A stretch of 64,000 nucleotides of DNA from Novosphingobium barchaimii LL02 (GCF_001046635.1 NZ_KQ130461.1:1-64000); one strand, 5' to 3'; shown: positions 53,891 through 62,779, counted from the first letter of the stretch. Numbers and translations: made by a program. The notes: generated by a model not told the origin, from the letters alone.

Positions 53891-55159
53891 ATGGCTGCGA
53901 ACGATCATGACAATGCGCCGCATGGCGACAACATCATTTCGCAGGGCGAGACGGTCGAGAACCGGCCCCTTGCGTCGGAGCCGGTGCCCGATCCGGAAGA
54001 CATTGAGCGGCAAAGCGAGCGCCAGGCGAAGATTGCCGCCCTGCCGAACAGGTCGATCGACCCCAAAAAGGCGGTCGTTCTCGCTGCGGTTGCCTGCGGC
54101 GCGATCGTGCTCGGTTTTAGCACCATCGACGCGATGCGGAGCGATCCAACCGAAAAGGCCGAGAAAGCGGAAAAGCCGGATGAAAGGCAACTCGCCAACT
54201 ACGATCCGAAGTCAATCATAGCCCCAACGCTTGCCGATGCGCCGAATGATCCGAACGCCCCGGTGCCCATGACGGAAGTGCCGGCGCTTGATGGAAGCCA
54301 AGCGCCCCGCACGGGCGGCGCGAATGGCCGCCCCCAAAAGTCTGAGGGACAAGTCATCGCTGAGGCCCAACGCCGCGCCGGGATCATGGCCTATGGCGGC
54401 GAAAACGGCGGCGGGGTCGGTGGAGCGGTGGCAGCTGCCACCGGCCTGCCCATGGGCGGCGGCGCAGGAGGACAGGGCGCGCAGTTAATTGGTGCGTCGG
54501 CCGATGGGGATGGGCAAGGTGGATCGCGCCGGACCAATCTCGAAAACATGCGCCAGACCTCGCAAATCGATCGGGTGTCAGGCCGCGACATTGGCAACCG
54601 CGATATGCTGATCCTTGCGGGGTCGTTCATTCCGTGCGTGCTGCAAACCGCAATGGATTCCAGTCAGCCCGGATATGTCAGCTGCATCATTCCCCGCGAC
54701 ATTTATTCGGACAACGGCCGCGTCGTCCTGCTGGAAAAGGGAACGCGCGTCTTGGGCGAATATCAAACCGGCGTCCAGCGCGGCAAATATCGTCTCTTTG
54801 CGGTATGGAACCGCGCGGTCACGCCTCGCGGCGTGGCGATCGACGTAGGTTCGCCCGCCAGCGATGCGCTTGGCCGTTCAGGTATGGCAGGCGGCGTGAA
54901 GAACTTCTTTTGGGAACGCTTCGGGGCCGCGCTGTTGTTCAGCTCGCTCAACGATGCCGCCTCGATCGCCGCCTCGGAAGTCTCCGACGCGGATAATGTC
55001 ACACGGGTTCCCAGCCAAGCATCGGACACGATTTTGCGGGACACGATGCAGATTCAGCCGGTGCTTCGCATCAATCAGGGCGCGGAAGTGGGGATCATGG
55101 TCGCGCGCGACTTCGACTTCTCCAACATCTACGGCCTTCGGCTTCGGCGCGGCCAATGA
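53891..55159 (+). CDS. virB10: VirB10 scaffold protein
   Basis: 422 residues. An acidic cytoplasmic N-terminus precedes one membrane helix (about 57-75, AVVLAAVACGAIVLGF). A proline- and glycine-rich linker follows, then the TrbI/VirB10 beta barrel (about 225-420: LILAGSFIPCVLQTAMDSSQPGYVSCII, VVLLEKGTRVLGEYQ and the outer-membrane antenna region). The codons near 54427-54442 contain the recurring GGTGGCAGCTGCCACC palindrome. Start ATG two bases after the virB9 stop. Confidence 0.93.
   Translation: MAANDHDNAPHGDNIISQGETVENRPLASEPVPDPEDIERQSERQAKIAALPNRSIDPKKAVVLAAVACGAIVLGFSTIDAMRSDPTEKAEKAEKPDERQLANYDPKSIIAPTLADAPNDPNAPVPMTEVPALDGSQAPRTGGANGRPQKSEGQVIAEAQRRAGIMAYGGENGGGVGGAVAAATGLPMGGGAGGQGAQLIGASADGDGQGGSRRTNLENMRQTSQIDRVSGRDIGNRDMLILAGSFIPCVLQTAMDSSQPGYVSCIIPRDIYSDNGRVVLLEKGTRVLGEYQTGVQRGKYRLFAVWNRAVTPRGVAIDVGSPASDALGRSGMAGGVKNFFWERFGAALLFSSLNDAASIAASEVSDADNVTRVPSQASDTILRDTMQIQPVLRINQGAEVGIMVARDFDFSNIYGLRLRRGQ
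54427..54442. promoter_or_regulatory. GGTGGCAGCTGCCACC palindrome (copy 1, inside virB10)
   Basis: Perfect 16-bp palindrome. It is one of four copies or near copies in the backbone and is a candidate site for the ParB/KorB-like protein. Confidence 0.5.
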
Positions 55160-56148
55160 GCAATACGGCTGTCCTCGAAAACGCCTTGCTGCCGCTGCGC
55201 CCTCTGCTCGCGCGTGAGGACGTAACGGAACTGGTGATTAACAAGGCTGGCGAGGCGGCGATTGAAACGCGCGATGGGTGGTCCTGGGAGACATTGCCTG
55301 ACCTCAACGAAAAGTCGCTGCTCGCGCTCGCGCGGGCAGCGGCGGCTTTCACGCATCAGGACATAAGCCAGTCCACACCAATCTGCTCCACAATCCTCCC
55401 CAGCGGTGAGCGTGTGCAGCTGGTTGTGCCGCCTGCTGTCCCTGCCGGCACGGTGTCCATCACCATCCGCAAACCGTCATCGGTGACGTTGACGATGGAG
55501 GACTTCGAGCGCGGTGGGCTGTTTAGCGAGACAAAGATCGCAACCCGGCAAGTCTCACCGCTCGATGTTGAATTGCGCGATCTGCTCGATGCAGGAAAAC
55601 ATGTCGAATTTTTCCAAAAGGCAGTTCAGGGCCGCAAAAATATCCTGATTTCGGGCGCTACCGGCTCGGGAAAGACGACGCTCTCTAAAGGGCTGATCCA
55701 GCTTATTCCGCCGCATGAGCGGCTGCTGACGATCGAAGACACGCGCGAATTGGTCGTTCCGCATCGCAACGTGGTCCACATGCTCTACGCGAAGGACAAG
55801 CAGGGCACCGCGAAAATCTCTGCAAAGGATCTTCTGGAATCGGCCCTGCGTATGCGGCCTGACCGGATACTGTTGCAGGAGCTGCGCGACGGCACCGCGT
55901 TCTTCTATCTCCGCAACGTCAACTCAGGCCATCCCGGCTCGATCACGACGATCCATGCGGACTCGGCCGAACTCGCGTTCGAACAGCTGACATTGCTGGT
56001 CAAGGAAAGCGAGGGCGGCGCCGATCTGGCCCGTGACGACATTCGCAGCCTGCTCAAGCTGCTGGTGGATGTGGTCGTGCAAACCAAGAAGGTCGAAGGC
56101 CGCTTTCGCGTGACGGAGATATATTTTGATCCAGAAAACAGGCTCTAA
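55156..56148 (+). CDS. virB11: VirB11 ATPase
   Basis: 330 residues. The N-terminal domain covers about 1-140, then the RecA-like core with Walker A GATGSGKTTLSKGL (168-181), the Asp box TIEDTREL (about 193-200), Walker B LRMRPDRILLQELRDG and the His box GHPGSITTIHADSAE. It is a hexameric traffic ATPase at the inner membrane. It overlaps virB10 by four bases (ATGA), and its end overlaps virD4 by 23. Confidence 0.95.
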   Translation: MSNTAVLENALLPLRPLLAREDVTELVINKAGEAAIETRDGWSWETLPDLNEKSLLALARAAAAFTHQDISQSTPICSTILPSGERVQLVVPPAVPAGTVSITIRKPSSVTLTMEDFERGGLFSETKIATRQVSPLDVELRDLLDAGKHVEFFQKAVQGRKNILISGATGSGKTTLSKGLIQLIPPHERLLTIEDTRELVVPHRNVVHMLYAKDKQGTAKISAKDLLESALRMRPDRILLQELRDGTAFFYLRNVNSGHPGSITTIHADSAELAFEQLTLLVKESEGGADLARDDIRSLLKLLVDVVVQTKKVEGRFRVTEIYFDPENRL

Positions 56149-58027
56149 CAGGCTCGCGCTGGCCCTTGTCCTCCTTCCGATCACACTGCTGCTGATCGGC
56201 CTGCTGACCGGGACGGTGGCGTGGTTCTTTCTCAAGATGCCCGCCGCGGCTTATGATCCGCTCAGGCTCCCCGGCTTCTTCTGGTATTACCGCCATGATC
56301 CTGTCGTGACCGAAGCGCTCTGGCGAGGCGCGGTCATAGGCGTGCCGCTGCCGGTGTTGCTTATGGCGATCGTCCTGCGGCCGAAAAGGAACCTTCACGG
56401 TGAAGCCCGCTTCGCGCGCGAAGGCGAAATCCGCAAGGCGGGCCTTCGCGCGAAAAAGGGCATTGTGCTCGGCCGCGTCCGCAACCGCTTCCTTATGGTG
56501 GGCAAGATGGAGCATGTATTGCTCGAAGCGCCTACCGGATCGGGCAAGGGCGTTGGCATCGTCATCCCCAATCTGTTGCAATGGCCGGATTCGGTTGTCG
56601 TGCTCGATATTAAGCGCGAGAACTATGAAATCACGGCGGGTTTCCGCCGCAAGGGCGGCCAAAAGGTTGTGCTGTTCAACCCTACGGACAGAGAAGGCCG
56701 CACAGCCCGCTACAATCCGCTTAGCTACATCAACAGGGCCGATCCAATTGAGGTCCTGGTCGAATTGCAGAAGATCGCCACGATGCTCTTCGTGCCCCCG
56801 GAGAAGGGCGAGGCATTCTGGACGGAATCAGCGCGCACGGCCTTTGTCGGCATTGCATCGTGGATCGCGGCCAAGCCTGAACGTCCCTTCTCGTTTGGCG
56901 AGATATACCGGACCATCACGATGCCGGGGATGAAGGCATTCTTCACCAAGGAAGCTGGCGATAGTGCACTATCGGAAGGGTGCCGCGCCGCGCTGAGCGA
57001 TTTTACGTCCAGCGCGGACAACACATTCACCGGCATTATCCAGACCGTCACCTCCAAGCTCAATCTCTGGATCAATCCAATTGTCGATCGCGCGACGGCC
57101 GAAAGCGACTTTTCCCTGACGGACCTTCGCCGCATCCCGACCTCGATCTATCTCGGTGTCTCGCCGGATGAACTCGATAGGGTCGCGCCGCTCTACAATC
57201 TGTTTTTCCAACAGCTGATCGACCTCAACACGCGGCAACTGCCCGACGATGGTGAAAAGCTATCCGTGCTGCTCATTCTGGACGAATTTGCGCGGCTCGG
57301 CCGCGCCCAGGTCATTGCCAATGCGTTCTCCTATGTGCGCGGCTATGGGCTGCGTCTGCTCCCCGTCATCCAGTCCCGCTCCCAGCTGCGGAATGTCTAT
57401 GGTGAGCATGGCGCGGACGAAATCGTATCAAACTGCGGGGTCGAAATTGCTTTCACGCCGAAGGAGCTGCGGGTCGCAAAGGAACTGTCCGAACGCCTCG
57501 GCTATCTTGGTCAGGATGCGGAAAGCCGGTCCCTGACGATACATGGATTGCTCGCCAATCGAAGCAAGACGATCTCCGAACAGCGCCGCGCGCTGATGCT
57601 CCCGCAAGAGCTGATGCAGCTGCCCGAAGACGATATACTCGTCATCCGGGGCGGCATCCCCGTCATTCGCGGGAAGAAAATCCGCTACTTCAAGGATGCC
57701 GTGTTCCGCTCGCGCTTGACGCCTGCGCCGGAAGTGCCGGCGCTGCCCAAGCCGGTCGCGCCGATCGCGGCCGTCGATGATCTGAGCGATGAAGAGCTGG
57801 CGGCTTTCAATGATTATTCCGCACTGGCCGATGACCAGGTGCAGGACATTCCCGAAGACGTTCTCGCCCTCGATCGCGATATGCCGAACCTGACAGTGAA
57901 GGACGGCAGCATGGCTTTCGATGAAATCAACTTCGACGACATTATTGGTCCCGACCCGACGAAAGAGGAGTGGGAAGGTCAGCGCCGGGATCTAGTTCTG
58001 AGTGAAGGAGAAGAATATGGCCGATAA
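56126..58027 (+). CDS. virD4: VirD4 coupling protein
   Basis: 633 residues with two N-terminal membrane helices (about 10-32 and 68-90). Walker A is APTGSGKGVGIVIPNLLQWPDS (134-155), Walker B LSVLLILDEFARLG near 385, and the VLLPVIQSRSQLRNVYGEHGADEI region is typical. It brings the relaxase-DNA complex to the channel. The acidic C-terminal tail (about 545-633) may bind the substrate. With VirB1-11 it completes the transfer apparatus. Confidence 0.95.
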   Translation: MIQKTGSNRLALALVLLPITLLLIGLLTGTVAWFFLKMPAAAYDPLRLPGFFWYYRHDPVVTEALWRGAVIGVPLPVLLMAIVLRPKRNLHGEARFAREGEIRKAGLRAKKGIVLGRVRNRFLMVGKMEHVLLEAPTGSGKGVGIVIPNLLQWPDSVVVLDIKRENYEITAGFRRKGGQKVVLFNPTDREGRTARYNPLSYINRADPIEVLVELQKIATMLFVPPEKGEAFWTESARTAFVGIASWIAAKPERPFSFGEIYRTITMPGMKAFFTKEAGDSALSEGCRAALSDFTSSADNTFTGIIQTVTSKLNLWINPIVDRATAESDFSLTDLRRIPTSIYLGVSPDELDRVAPLYNLFFQQLIDLNTRQLPDDGEKLSVLLILDEFARLGRAQVIANAFSYVRGYGLRLLPVIQSRSQLRNVYGEHGADEIVSNCGVEIAFTPKELRVAKELSERLGYLGQDAESRSLTIHGLLANRSKTISEQRRALMLPQELMQLPEDDILVIRGGIPVIRGKKIRYFKDAVFRSRLTPAPEVPALPKPVAPIAAVDDLSDEELAAFNDYSALADDQVQDIPEDVLALDRDMPNLTVKDGSMAFDEINFDDIIGPDPTKEEWEGQRRDLVLSEGEEYGR

Positions 58028-59201
58028 TGACAACAGCGAACGCCAAGCAAAGACGCCGCGCTCCTACGAAATTCTTGGCCCTGGGAACAGCAAGGAAACC
58101 TTTGCGAGATTCCCCGATGCCATGAAGGCATTTGCCAAGCTGGAAAACCAATATGACCACGCGCTGACGATGCAGAAAGGCGGAAAAACCGCTTATCTGG
58201 CGTCCACGGATTGGCGCAATGATGGGTCCACGCCGGTTGCGCAATATCTGACGCCGGCTGTCGAAGAGTATAATAAGGCGCTGAAACGCGGAGCGCCTGC
58301 CGACGAATTGCGCGGACACGAAAGCAGAGTGCGGGCCGACCTTAATGCGTGGCCCCGGCAAGCGAAGCGCGAAGCGGCTCCGACCGCATCGGCCGATAAA
58401 TCGCTCAATATCCATGAGGGTGAGCGAGCCAGGGCGGAGAGCAAAGACGGTGCTGCGCCCGCGAAAGCTGAGGTTCCATCGAAGGCAGCGCCAAAGGATG
58501 ACAAGCAAGTTGACGACACACGCTTGGCTCTGCCCACGCAGCTCGAACGCAAATATCTGCGCGTTGGGAATGATCTTTTCCGTAGCGGCCGCGATGACAA
58601 GCCCGATATGTCGATCAAGGGCCAAGACGGCATTCGCATCAACAAGGACTATGCCATTGGCGATGCTATCGCGATCGCGAAGCACAATGGCTGGCAGTCG
58701 ATCCGTGTTCATGGAAGCGACGAATTCAAGAAGGCGGTCTATCTGGAAGCGGCGCGATCGGGGGTCGAAGTGAAAGGGTTCAAGCCGTCTGAACAGCTTA
58801 AACTTGAGGGAGAAAGGCTGGCGGCGCGAGATAAGGCCCGCGAAGCACAAGACCCGGCAAAGAGAGCGAGCATGGCAAAGCAAGACCCCTCAGAATCTCG
58901 TGCTGCGGCCGAACAGTTCCGGCGCAATTCGCATCGGGATAATGCGGCCAACCCGCAATTCAAGGCCGCGCAATCGCACGTCCTGGCGGCAGCGATCGAA
59001 GCGAAAACCCGGTTCACCCAAAAGGAAGACAGGGATCGCTTCATAGAGCGGGCCAAGGAAACTGTCGCCAAGCGTATTGAGGTTGGCGCGCCGGTCCCTG
59101 CTGCCCGTTTCGAGCAACAGCGCCAGAACGAGGCTACCCGCATAGCGCGCGAGGATTTGACGCTGCGCCAGCAGGAAAGGAAGCCGTCACGCTCGCGCTA
59201 A
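58017..59201 (+). CDS. Stand-alone LPD7-domain protein
   Basis: 394 residues from the ATG at 58017 (GAAGGAGAAG upstream), overlapping virD4. The middle part, LPTQLERKYLRVGNDLFRSGR to GWQSIRVHGSDEFKKAVYLEAARSGVEVKGFKPSEQ (about 175-265), is the LPD7 domain usually found at the C-terminus of relaxases and large polyvalent proteins. The N-terminal 100 residues and the charged helical C-terminus have no named domain. Here the LPD7 part is separated from the relaxase, which lies on the other strand. A role in transferred-DNA processing or as a transferred effector is inference. Confidence 0.75.
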   Translation: MADNDNSERQAKTPRSYEILGPGNSKETFARFPDAMKAFAKLENQYDHALTMQKGGKTAYLASTDWRNDGSTPVAQYLTPAVEEYNKALKRGAPADELRGHESRVRADLNAWPRQAKREAAPTASADKSLNIHEGERARAESKDGAAPAKAEVPSKAAPKDDKQVDDTRLALPTQLERKYLRVGNDLFRSGRDDKPDMSIKGQDGIRINKDYAIGDAIAIAKHNGWQSIRVHGSDEFKKAVYLEAARSGVEVKGFKPSEQLKLEGERLAARDKAREAQDPAKRASMAKQDPSESRAAAEQFRRNSHRDNAANPQFKAAQSHVLAAAIEAKTRFTQKEDRDRFIERAKETVAKRIEVGAPVPAARFEQQRQNEATRIAREDLTLRQQERKPSRSR

Positions 59202-59240
59202 GTGCATGGCACATGCTTTTTGGAAACAGGAAACCGCACG

Positions 59241-59690
59241 ATGAACATTCCCCGGCCTGATCCGGTGCCATCGAGAGGCGTGTCCGATCTCGATCGTCAC
59301 ATTGAAACCTTGCTTCGCGTGATTCATTCCAGAAACCTCGCTTGGTCTGATCTAAGCGAAGTGGGTAAACAGGTAGAACGCCCTCTGACGGACGTTGAGC
59401 AATTGCTTACAAATGTGGGCGACGACGCCCATGAAATCACCCTTGCTACCGAGACGATCATAACAGCCCTCAAGCTGCAACGTGATGCGCTCGCGATCCA
59501 AAGCTCTCGCCGTAGAGCACGCTTCGGCTCGATGCTCCTGCTCATGATCCCCGTGTTCTTCGTAGGTTTGATGATTGGCGCATCATACGGGATAGATGAA
59601 GGTCGGGCGCGGGAGCGTGAAGCCTTAAAGTATCCGATGATACCCCAGCTGTCCGTAGATCGTGGCGGGCTCAAAACTGACGGAAGGTAG
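59241..59690 (+). CDS. Small membrane-anchored protein in the transfer region
   Basis: 149 residues. A soluble helical N-terminal part (VSDLDRHIETLLRVIHSRNL, EQLLTNVGDDAHEITLATETIITAL) is followed by one membrane segment near 97-118 (GSMLLLMIPVFFVGLMIGASYG) and a short tail. No family is recognised. The chosen ATG has GAAACCGCACG upstream. It follows the LPD7 gene on the same strand, so it probably belongs to the transfer operon. Confidence 0.6.
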   Translation: MNIPRPDPVPSRGVSDLDRHIETLLRVIHSRNLAWSDLSEVGKQVERPLTDVEQLLTNVGDDAHEITLATETIITALKLQRDALAIQSSRRRARFGSMLLLMIPVFFVGLMIGASYGIDEGRAREREALKYPMIPQLSVDRGGLKTDGR

Positions 59691-59712
59691 AGCGGTGGCA
59701 GCTGCCACCGCT
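59691..59712. promoter_or_regulatory. 22-bp palindrome containing GGTGGCAGCTGCCACC (copy 2)
   Basis: AGCGGTGGCAGCTGCCACCGCT, perfect over 22 bases, directly after the stop codon of the preceding gene. A terminator role is less likely because no T-run follows; a protein-binding site is the alternative. Confidence 0.55.
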
Positions 59713-59749
59713 TGCGATCTCTTGATGGGCTATGGCCTCATGAGGCACG

Positions 59750-59980
59750 ATGAAGAAATCTGACAGGGCAAAGAAACAAACCGCCAAGGTAATCGAGGCG
59801 GCTGCACGCGCCCATGAAGCTCTCGATTATTTCAACGGCAACGTCACAAATCCGTTCGATGAGTTAACATGGCCCAGTATTGCCGAAGGTTATCTTCTAG
59901 TCGCGCAGAAGGCGGTATCAGACGCCTTGGTCGCTTTGGAACGCGCAAACAGCGTTGGCTGGACCAAGCACGGCCAGTAA
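59750..59980 (+). CDS. Short hypothetical protein
   Basis: 76 residues, mostly helical: AKKQTAKVIEAAARAHEALDYFNGNVTNPFDELTWPSIAEGYLLVAQKAVSDALVALERAN. No domain is recognised. It ends exactly where the convergent relaxase gene ends. The even amino-acid composition suggests a real gene. Confidence 0.55.
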   Translation: MKKSDRAKKQTAKVIEAAARAHEALDYFNGNVTNPFDELTWPSIAEGYLLVAQKAVSDALVALERANSVGWTKHGQ

Positions 59981-61024
59981 CTATCGTCCTGGCCCTTCCC
60001 GCGAACGATCGCGGTTCCTAGATCGTTCGCTCTGCCGCTTCCGCTCCATCGCGGCTACCGATCGCTCATGAATTGTAGGCGTTCGCCCTGCCCCCACAAA
60101 TTGCCGCACCTGGTCGGCAAGCTGGCGGTCAGCTGGATCGCTGCTTGCCTCAAGGCGCTTGGCGGCGGCTAGATAGCGGTGTTGCGTCTCAGTCCATGCC
60201 TGCCGCCCGCGCACCACGAAATCCGGAGCGGTGGACCGCCCCGCCAGCTGGTCTCGCGCGGCCGCAGTGATCTTCTGATTGGCAAACGGTGCAGGTGCGG
60301 TGCCGGCCATGTAGCGCTGCCGCATCCGATTCAGGGCCATGCTTTGACCAGCTCGGCCGACACCGCGCGCTGCGCGAGGCGTTGCCTCGGCAGTAACCCC
60401 CCTCGCCCGCAATTCCTCGGCAAAGCGCTCCCGGTAATGATGCAGCGTTTGAGGTCGCGGGTTGAAGCGTTTCCCCGTGTCACCGCGCGCTGCAACCGTC
60501 ACATGCACGTGAGGCCGTGGTGTGTCCGTATGCAGCGCCAGGACGTAATCCCACTCATGCCCGATCTCGCTCCGCGCGACTTCGCGCACCGCTGAAAGAA
60601 CCTTGTCGGGGTCTGTGCCTGCCGGCATCGAAAAAACCATGCTCACGGCGGCTACGGTAGAATTGTCACGCCAATAGACAGGATCGCCCCAATCGCGCGC
60701 CAGCGCCGCCCGATCTTCCTTGTCAGTCAGAATGTCGCCATCGCGCGTTTCAAGCGGCACATCGCCTTTTCGGCCGATATAGTCGAAATGCGCAGCCGCG
60801 TGGTTCTTGCCCTTCGGCCTGCCCGTAACCTTGACCATGACCTCCGGAGCACGGCTGACAATGCGAGCAAGCCGCGCCCGGGTGCTCCCGCCCTGGCCTG
60901 CTCGCCTCGAACTAAGCGAGCGCAGCAACATGTCGGCGCCGCGCCTGTTCGGGTCGCTGGTCAGCTTTGGTTTGAACAGCGCGGCGAGCTGGCCCGCCTC
61001 AAAGCTGCTGTCAAAGTCGCTCAC
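59981..61024 (-). CDS. MOBP-type relaxase (mobilisation nuclease)
   Basis: 347 residues from a GTG at 61024 (GGGAGGTGCCC upstream, overlapping the mobC-like gene by 14 bases). The relaxase domain has a candidate catalytic Tyr in AHFDYIGRKGD (Tyr82) and the metal-binding three-histidine motif ALHTDTPRPHVHVTV with His165, His172 and His174. The C-terminal 130 residues are basic and helical, without LPD7 or helicase domain. It would nick oriT and lead the strand into the recipient. A nic-like sequence lies upstream at 61642-61650. Confidence 0.88.
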   Translation of the reverse strand: MSDFDSSFEAGQLAALFKPKLTSDPNRRGADMLLRSLSSRRAGQGGSTRARLARIVSRAPEVMVKVTGRPKGKNHAAAHFDYIGRKGDVPLETRDGDILTDKEDRAALARDWGDPVYWRDNSTVAAVSMVFSMPAGTDPDKVLSAVREVARSEIGHEWDYVLALHTDTPRPHVHVTVAARGDTGKRFNPRPQTLHHYRERFAEELRARGVTAEATPRAARGVGRAGQSMALNRMRQRYMAGTAPAPFANQKITAAARDQLAGRSTAPDFVVRGRQAWTETQHRYLAAAKRLEASSDPADRQLADQVRQFVGAGRTPTIHERSVAAMERKRQSERSRNRDRSREGPGR

Positions 61025-61562
61025 CGGGCACCTCCCAATAGACAAGATCGGCCTTCGTGGCTGCACCGATACCTTCGACGGCCGCGCCGATCGCCGCGCG
61101 CAGGTCGTTGACCTTATGCAGCTCGCCGGCGATCTCCGCTGCATTGTCCGCCAGCGCCATCTTGTTCGCCGCTCGGGCGATCTGATTCACGTTGCGGCCA
61201 ATGCGCTGTAACGCCTGACGGCAATTCAACAGCTCTTCGCGCAACTCGCGATCGACAGGCGCGGCAATGCCGATGTGTCGCCGCACAAGAGCCATCGCCC
61301 AGGTCGCCGGGGTCATGCGGCGCTCCTTTGCGCGATGGCGGATCACGGCCAGTTCGGTTTCGGTGGGCCGAAGATAAAGGCGGTGCTCGCCAGCGGCCTC
61401 GCGGTCGGCAACAGGCGCGGCCTCGATGGCCGCCCCGGACTGCCTGAGCACCGCGTCAACCAGCTGACGCATGAAGGGGCCGCGCCCTCCCCTCGTCTGC
61501 GCGAGCGCGTCGATCTTTGCGAGCTTGGCCGCCTCGATCTTGAAGCCCAGCGTCTTTTCCAT
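61011..61562 (-). CDS. MobC-like relaxosome accessory protein
   Basis: 183 residues from the ATG at 61562. The N-terminal part LGFKIEAAKLAKIDALAQTRGGRGPFMRQLVDAVL resembles a ribbon-helix-helix-type DNA binder. The C-terminal MobC pattern is ELLNCRQALQRIGRNVNQIARAANK. It would bind oriT and help the relaxase open it. An inverted-repeat arm of the putative oriT touches its start codon, so it could also control its own synthesis. Confidence 0.82.
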   Translation of the reverse strand: MEKTLGFKIEAAKLAKIDALAQTRGGRGPFMRQLVDAVLRQSGAAIEAAPVADREAAGEHRLYLRPTETELAVIRHRAKERRMTPATWAMALVRRHIGIAAPVDRELREELLNCRQALQRIGRNVNQIARAANKMALADNAAEIAGELHKVNDLRAAIGAAVEGIGAATKADLVYWEVPGERL

Positions 61563-61672
61563 GTGGGGTAGGTATCTCCCAACCGTGAAGCGCGATCCGA
61601 TAGGATTGAGCGTATCGGTTAACATTAGCCGCCGCAAGGCTTATCCTGCCATAAAGTAGATACCTACCCCAC
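61563..61672. other. Putative origin of transfer (oriT)
   Basis: The 110 bases before mobC are bounded by perfect 15-bp inverted repeats, GTGGGGTAGGTATCT (61563-61577) and AGATACCTACCCCAC (61658-61672). Inside are a smaller dyad CCGATA/TATCGG (61597-61618) and the motif TTATCCTGCCA (61641-61651), which contains the IncP/Ti-type nic core TATCCTG/C. The nick would fall between 61648 and 61649 on the plus strand. Confidence 0.65.
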
Positions 61673-61680
61673 AAACAAAA

Positions 61681-61702
61681 AGCGGTGGCAACTGCCACCG
61701 CT
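61681..61702 (-). terminator. Palindrome (copy 3), probable terminator of the par operon
   Basis: AGCGGTGGCAACTGCCACCGCT has 10-bp arms. Read on the minus strand it is followed by TTTTTGTTTG, so it can end the parA-parB transcript. It also belongs to the recurring GGTGGCAGCTGCCACC set, with one central base changed. Confidence 0.55.
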
Positions 61703-61753
61703 TCAAAATTCCACGCCGCCTCAATGCTGAGTGAACGTGGACGGTAAAAGCTA

Positions 61754-62779
61754 TCAGAAGTCGAAGGTTTGGGGCGCAGCCTCGCCGTCGAACCGAACCG
61801 TGACCTGGCCGCTGAGAACAATCCCGCGACGGCCCTGAATGATGATGGCCGGTGCGTCGTTGGCCTCTTTCGGCTGACGGGGGGTGCGCGGCTTGTGATC
61901 GGAACGCTCGGCAAGCGCAGCGCCCTCCCCTTCCCGCTCGTCGTCGCCGGCATCCAGTTCGGGCCGCTCCCGACGCTCATCTGCTGCACTGGTGGCAGCT
62001 GCCACCGGCGCGCGCGATTCTTGGGGCAGCGCTGAATCGTCATTCGGTTTAGCGGCGCCGGCCTGAGCGCTCTCTTCATCGGGACCGCCTTGGAGCGTGG
62101 CAAGAAACTGCTCGCAGGCGGCGGCTGTCGGATTTTCATTCGTGACCACGAAATTGCGCGTGGCCTCCTCGTCCAGCTCGATCGCGTGTTTGATGGCGAC
62201 GGCGGCGCGCGGAGAACAATTCTTCAACGCGGCAAGAATGTCCTCGGGCAAGGTGCGCAGCGAGTAGAGGCGCTTCACTTCCGAATGCGGCTTGGCGATG
62301 CGCGCGGCTAGATCCTTTGTCGAAAGCGTGTCACTGACGCGGCTCGCGATGAAACTGACGCGCTCGGCCAGACTTAGGGCTTGGCGTTGTTCGTTCTCAA
62401 GAAACTGGTCGAGGCCAATATCGCGTTCGGCGTCGGCCTGATCCAGAACGGTGTCGATCTGGTCGAAACCAAGCTGGCGGCACGCGCGGTAGCGCCGCTC
62501 GCCGTATCGGATGATGTAGCGGCCGTTCGATGTTGGCGCGACGACGATGGGTTGCAGCAAGCCGCGGTCCTTGATGGTCGCGGCCAGTGCATCAATCTCG
62601 GCCTGGTCGAACTCCCGGCGAACCTGCGCGGGGTCTGGATCAATGTCAGCGAGCGGAAGGCGCTGAAACCGCCCAGCTGCCTTGAACTCGGTATTCGCGG
62701 GGACGGCCGAAAAATCCATCGCGTCCATATCGAAGTCGGCAAAGCTCTTCTTCGCCGGTTTGACAGCTGCCTTGCTCAT
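61754..62779 (-). CDS. parB: ParB/KorB-type DNA-binding partition protein
   Basis: 341 residues. The ParB N-terminal domain has LPLADIDPDPAQVRREFD, and GERRYRACRQLGF is the CTP/arginine patch. The central helix-turn-helix follows (LSTKDLAARIAKPHSEVKRLYSLRTLP, about 150-176). After an acidic linker the C-terminus PAIIIQGRRGIVLSGQVTVRFDG looks like the small SH3-like domain of KorB. So it may both segregate the plasmid and regulate its genes. It overlaps parA by four bases. The gene itself contains a GGTGGCAGCTGCCACC site. Confidence 0.88.
   Translation of the reverse strand: MSKAAVKPAKKSFADFDMDAMDFSAVPANTEFKAAGRFQRLPLADIDPDPAQVRREFDQAEIDALAATIKDRGLLQPIVVAPTSNGRYIIRYGERRYRACRQLGFDQIDTVLDQADAERDIGLDQFLENEQRQALSLAERVSFIASRVSDTLSTKDLAARIAKPHSEVKRLYSLRTLPEDILAALKNCSPRAAVAIKHAIELDEEATRNFVVTNENPTAAACEQFLATLQGGPDEESAQAGAAKPNDDSALPQESRAPVAAATSAADERRERPELDAGDDEREGEGAALAERSDHKPRTPRQPKEANDAPAIIIQGRRGIVLSGQVTVRFDGEAAPQTFDF
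61991..62006. promoter_or_regulatory. GGTGGCAGCTGCCACC palindrome (copy 4, inside parB)
   Basis: Perfect 16-bp palindrome identical to the copies at 54427 and 59694. Location within the partition gene is common for centromere-like sites. Confidence 0.5.

Noticed and set aside
54427-62006. The repeated palindromes as a CRISPR array
   Set aside because: Copies are kilobases apart, two are inside genes, there are no regular spacers and no cas genes.
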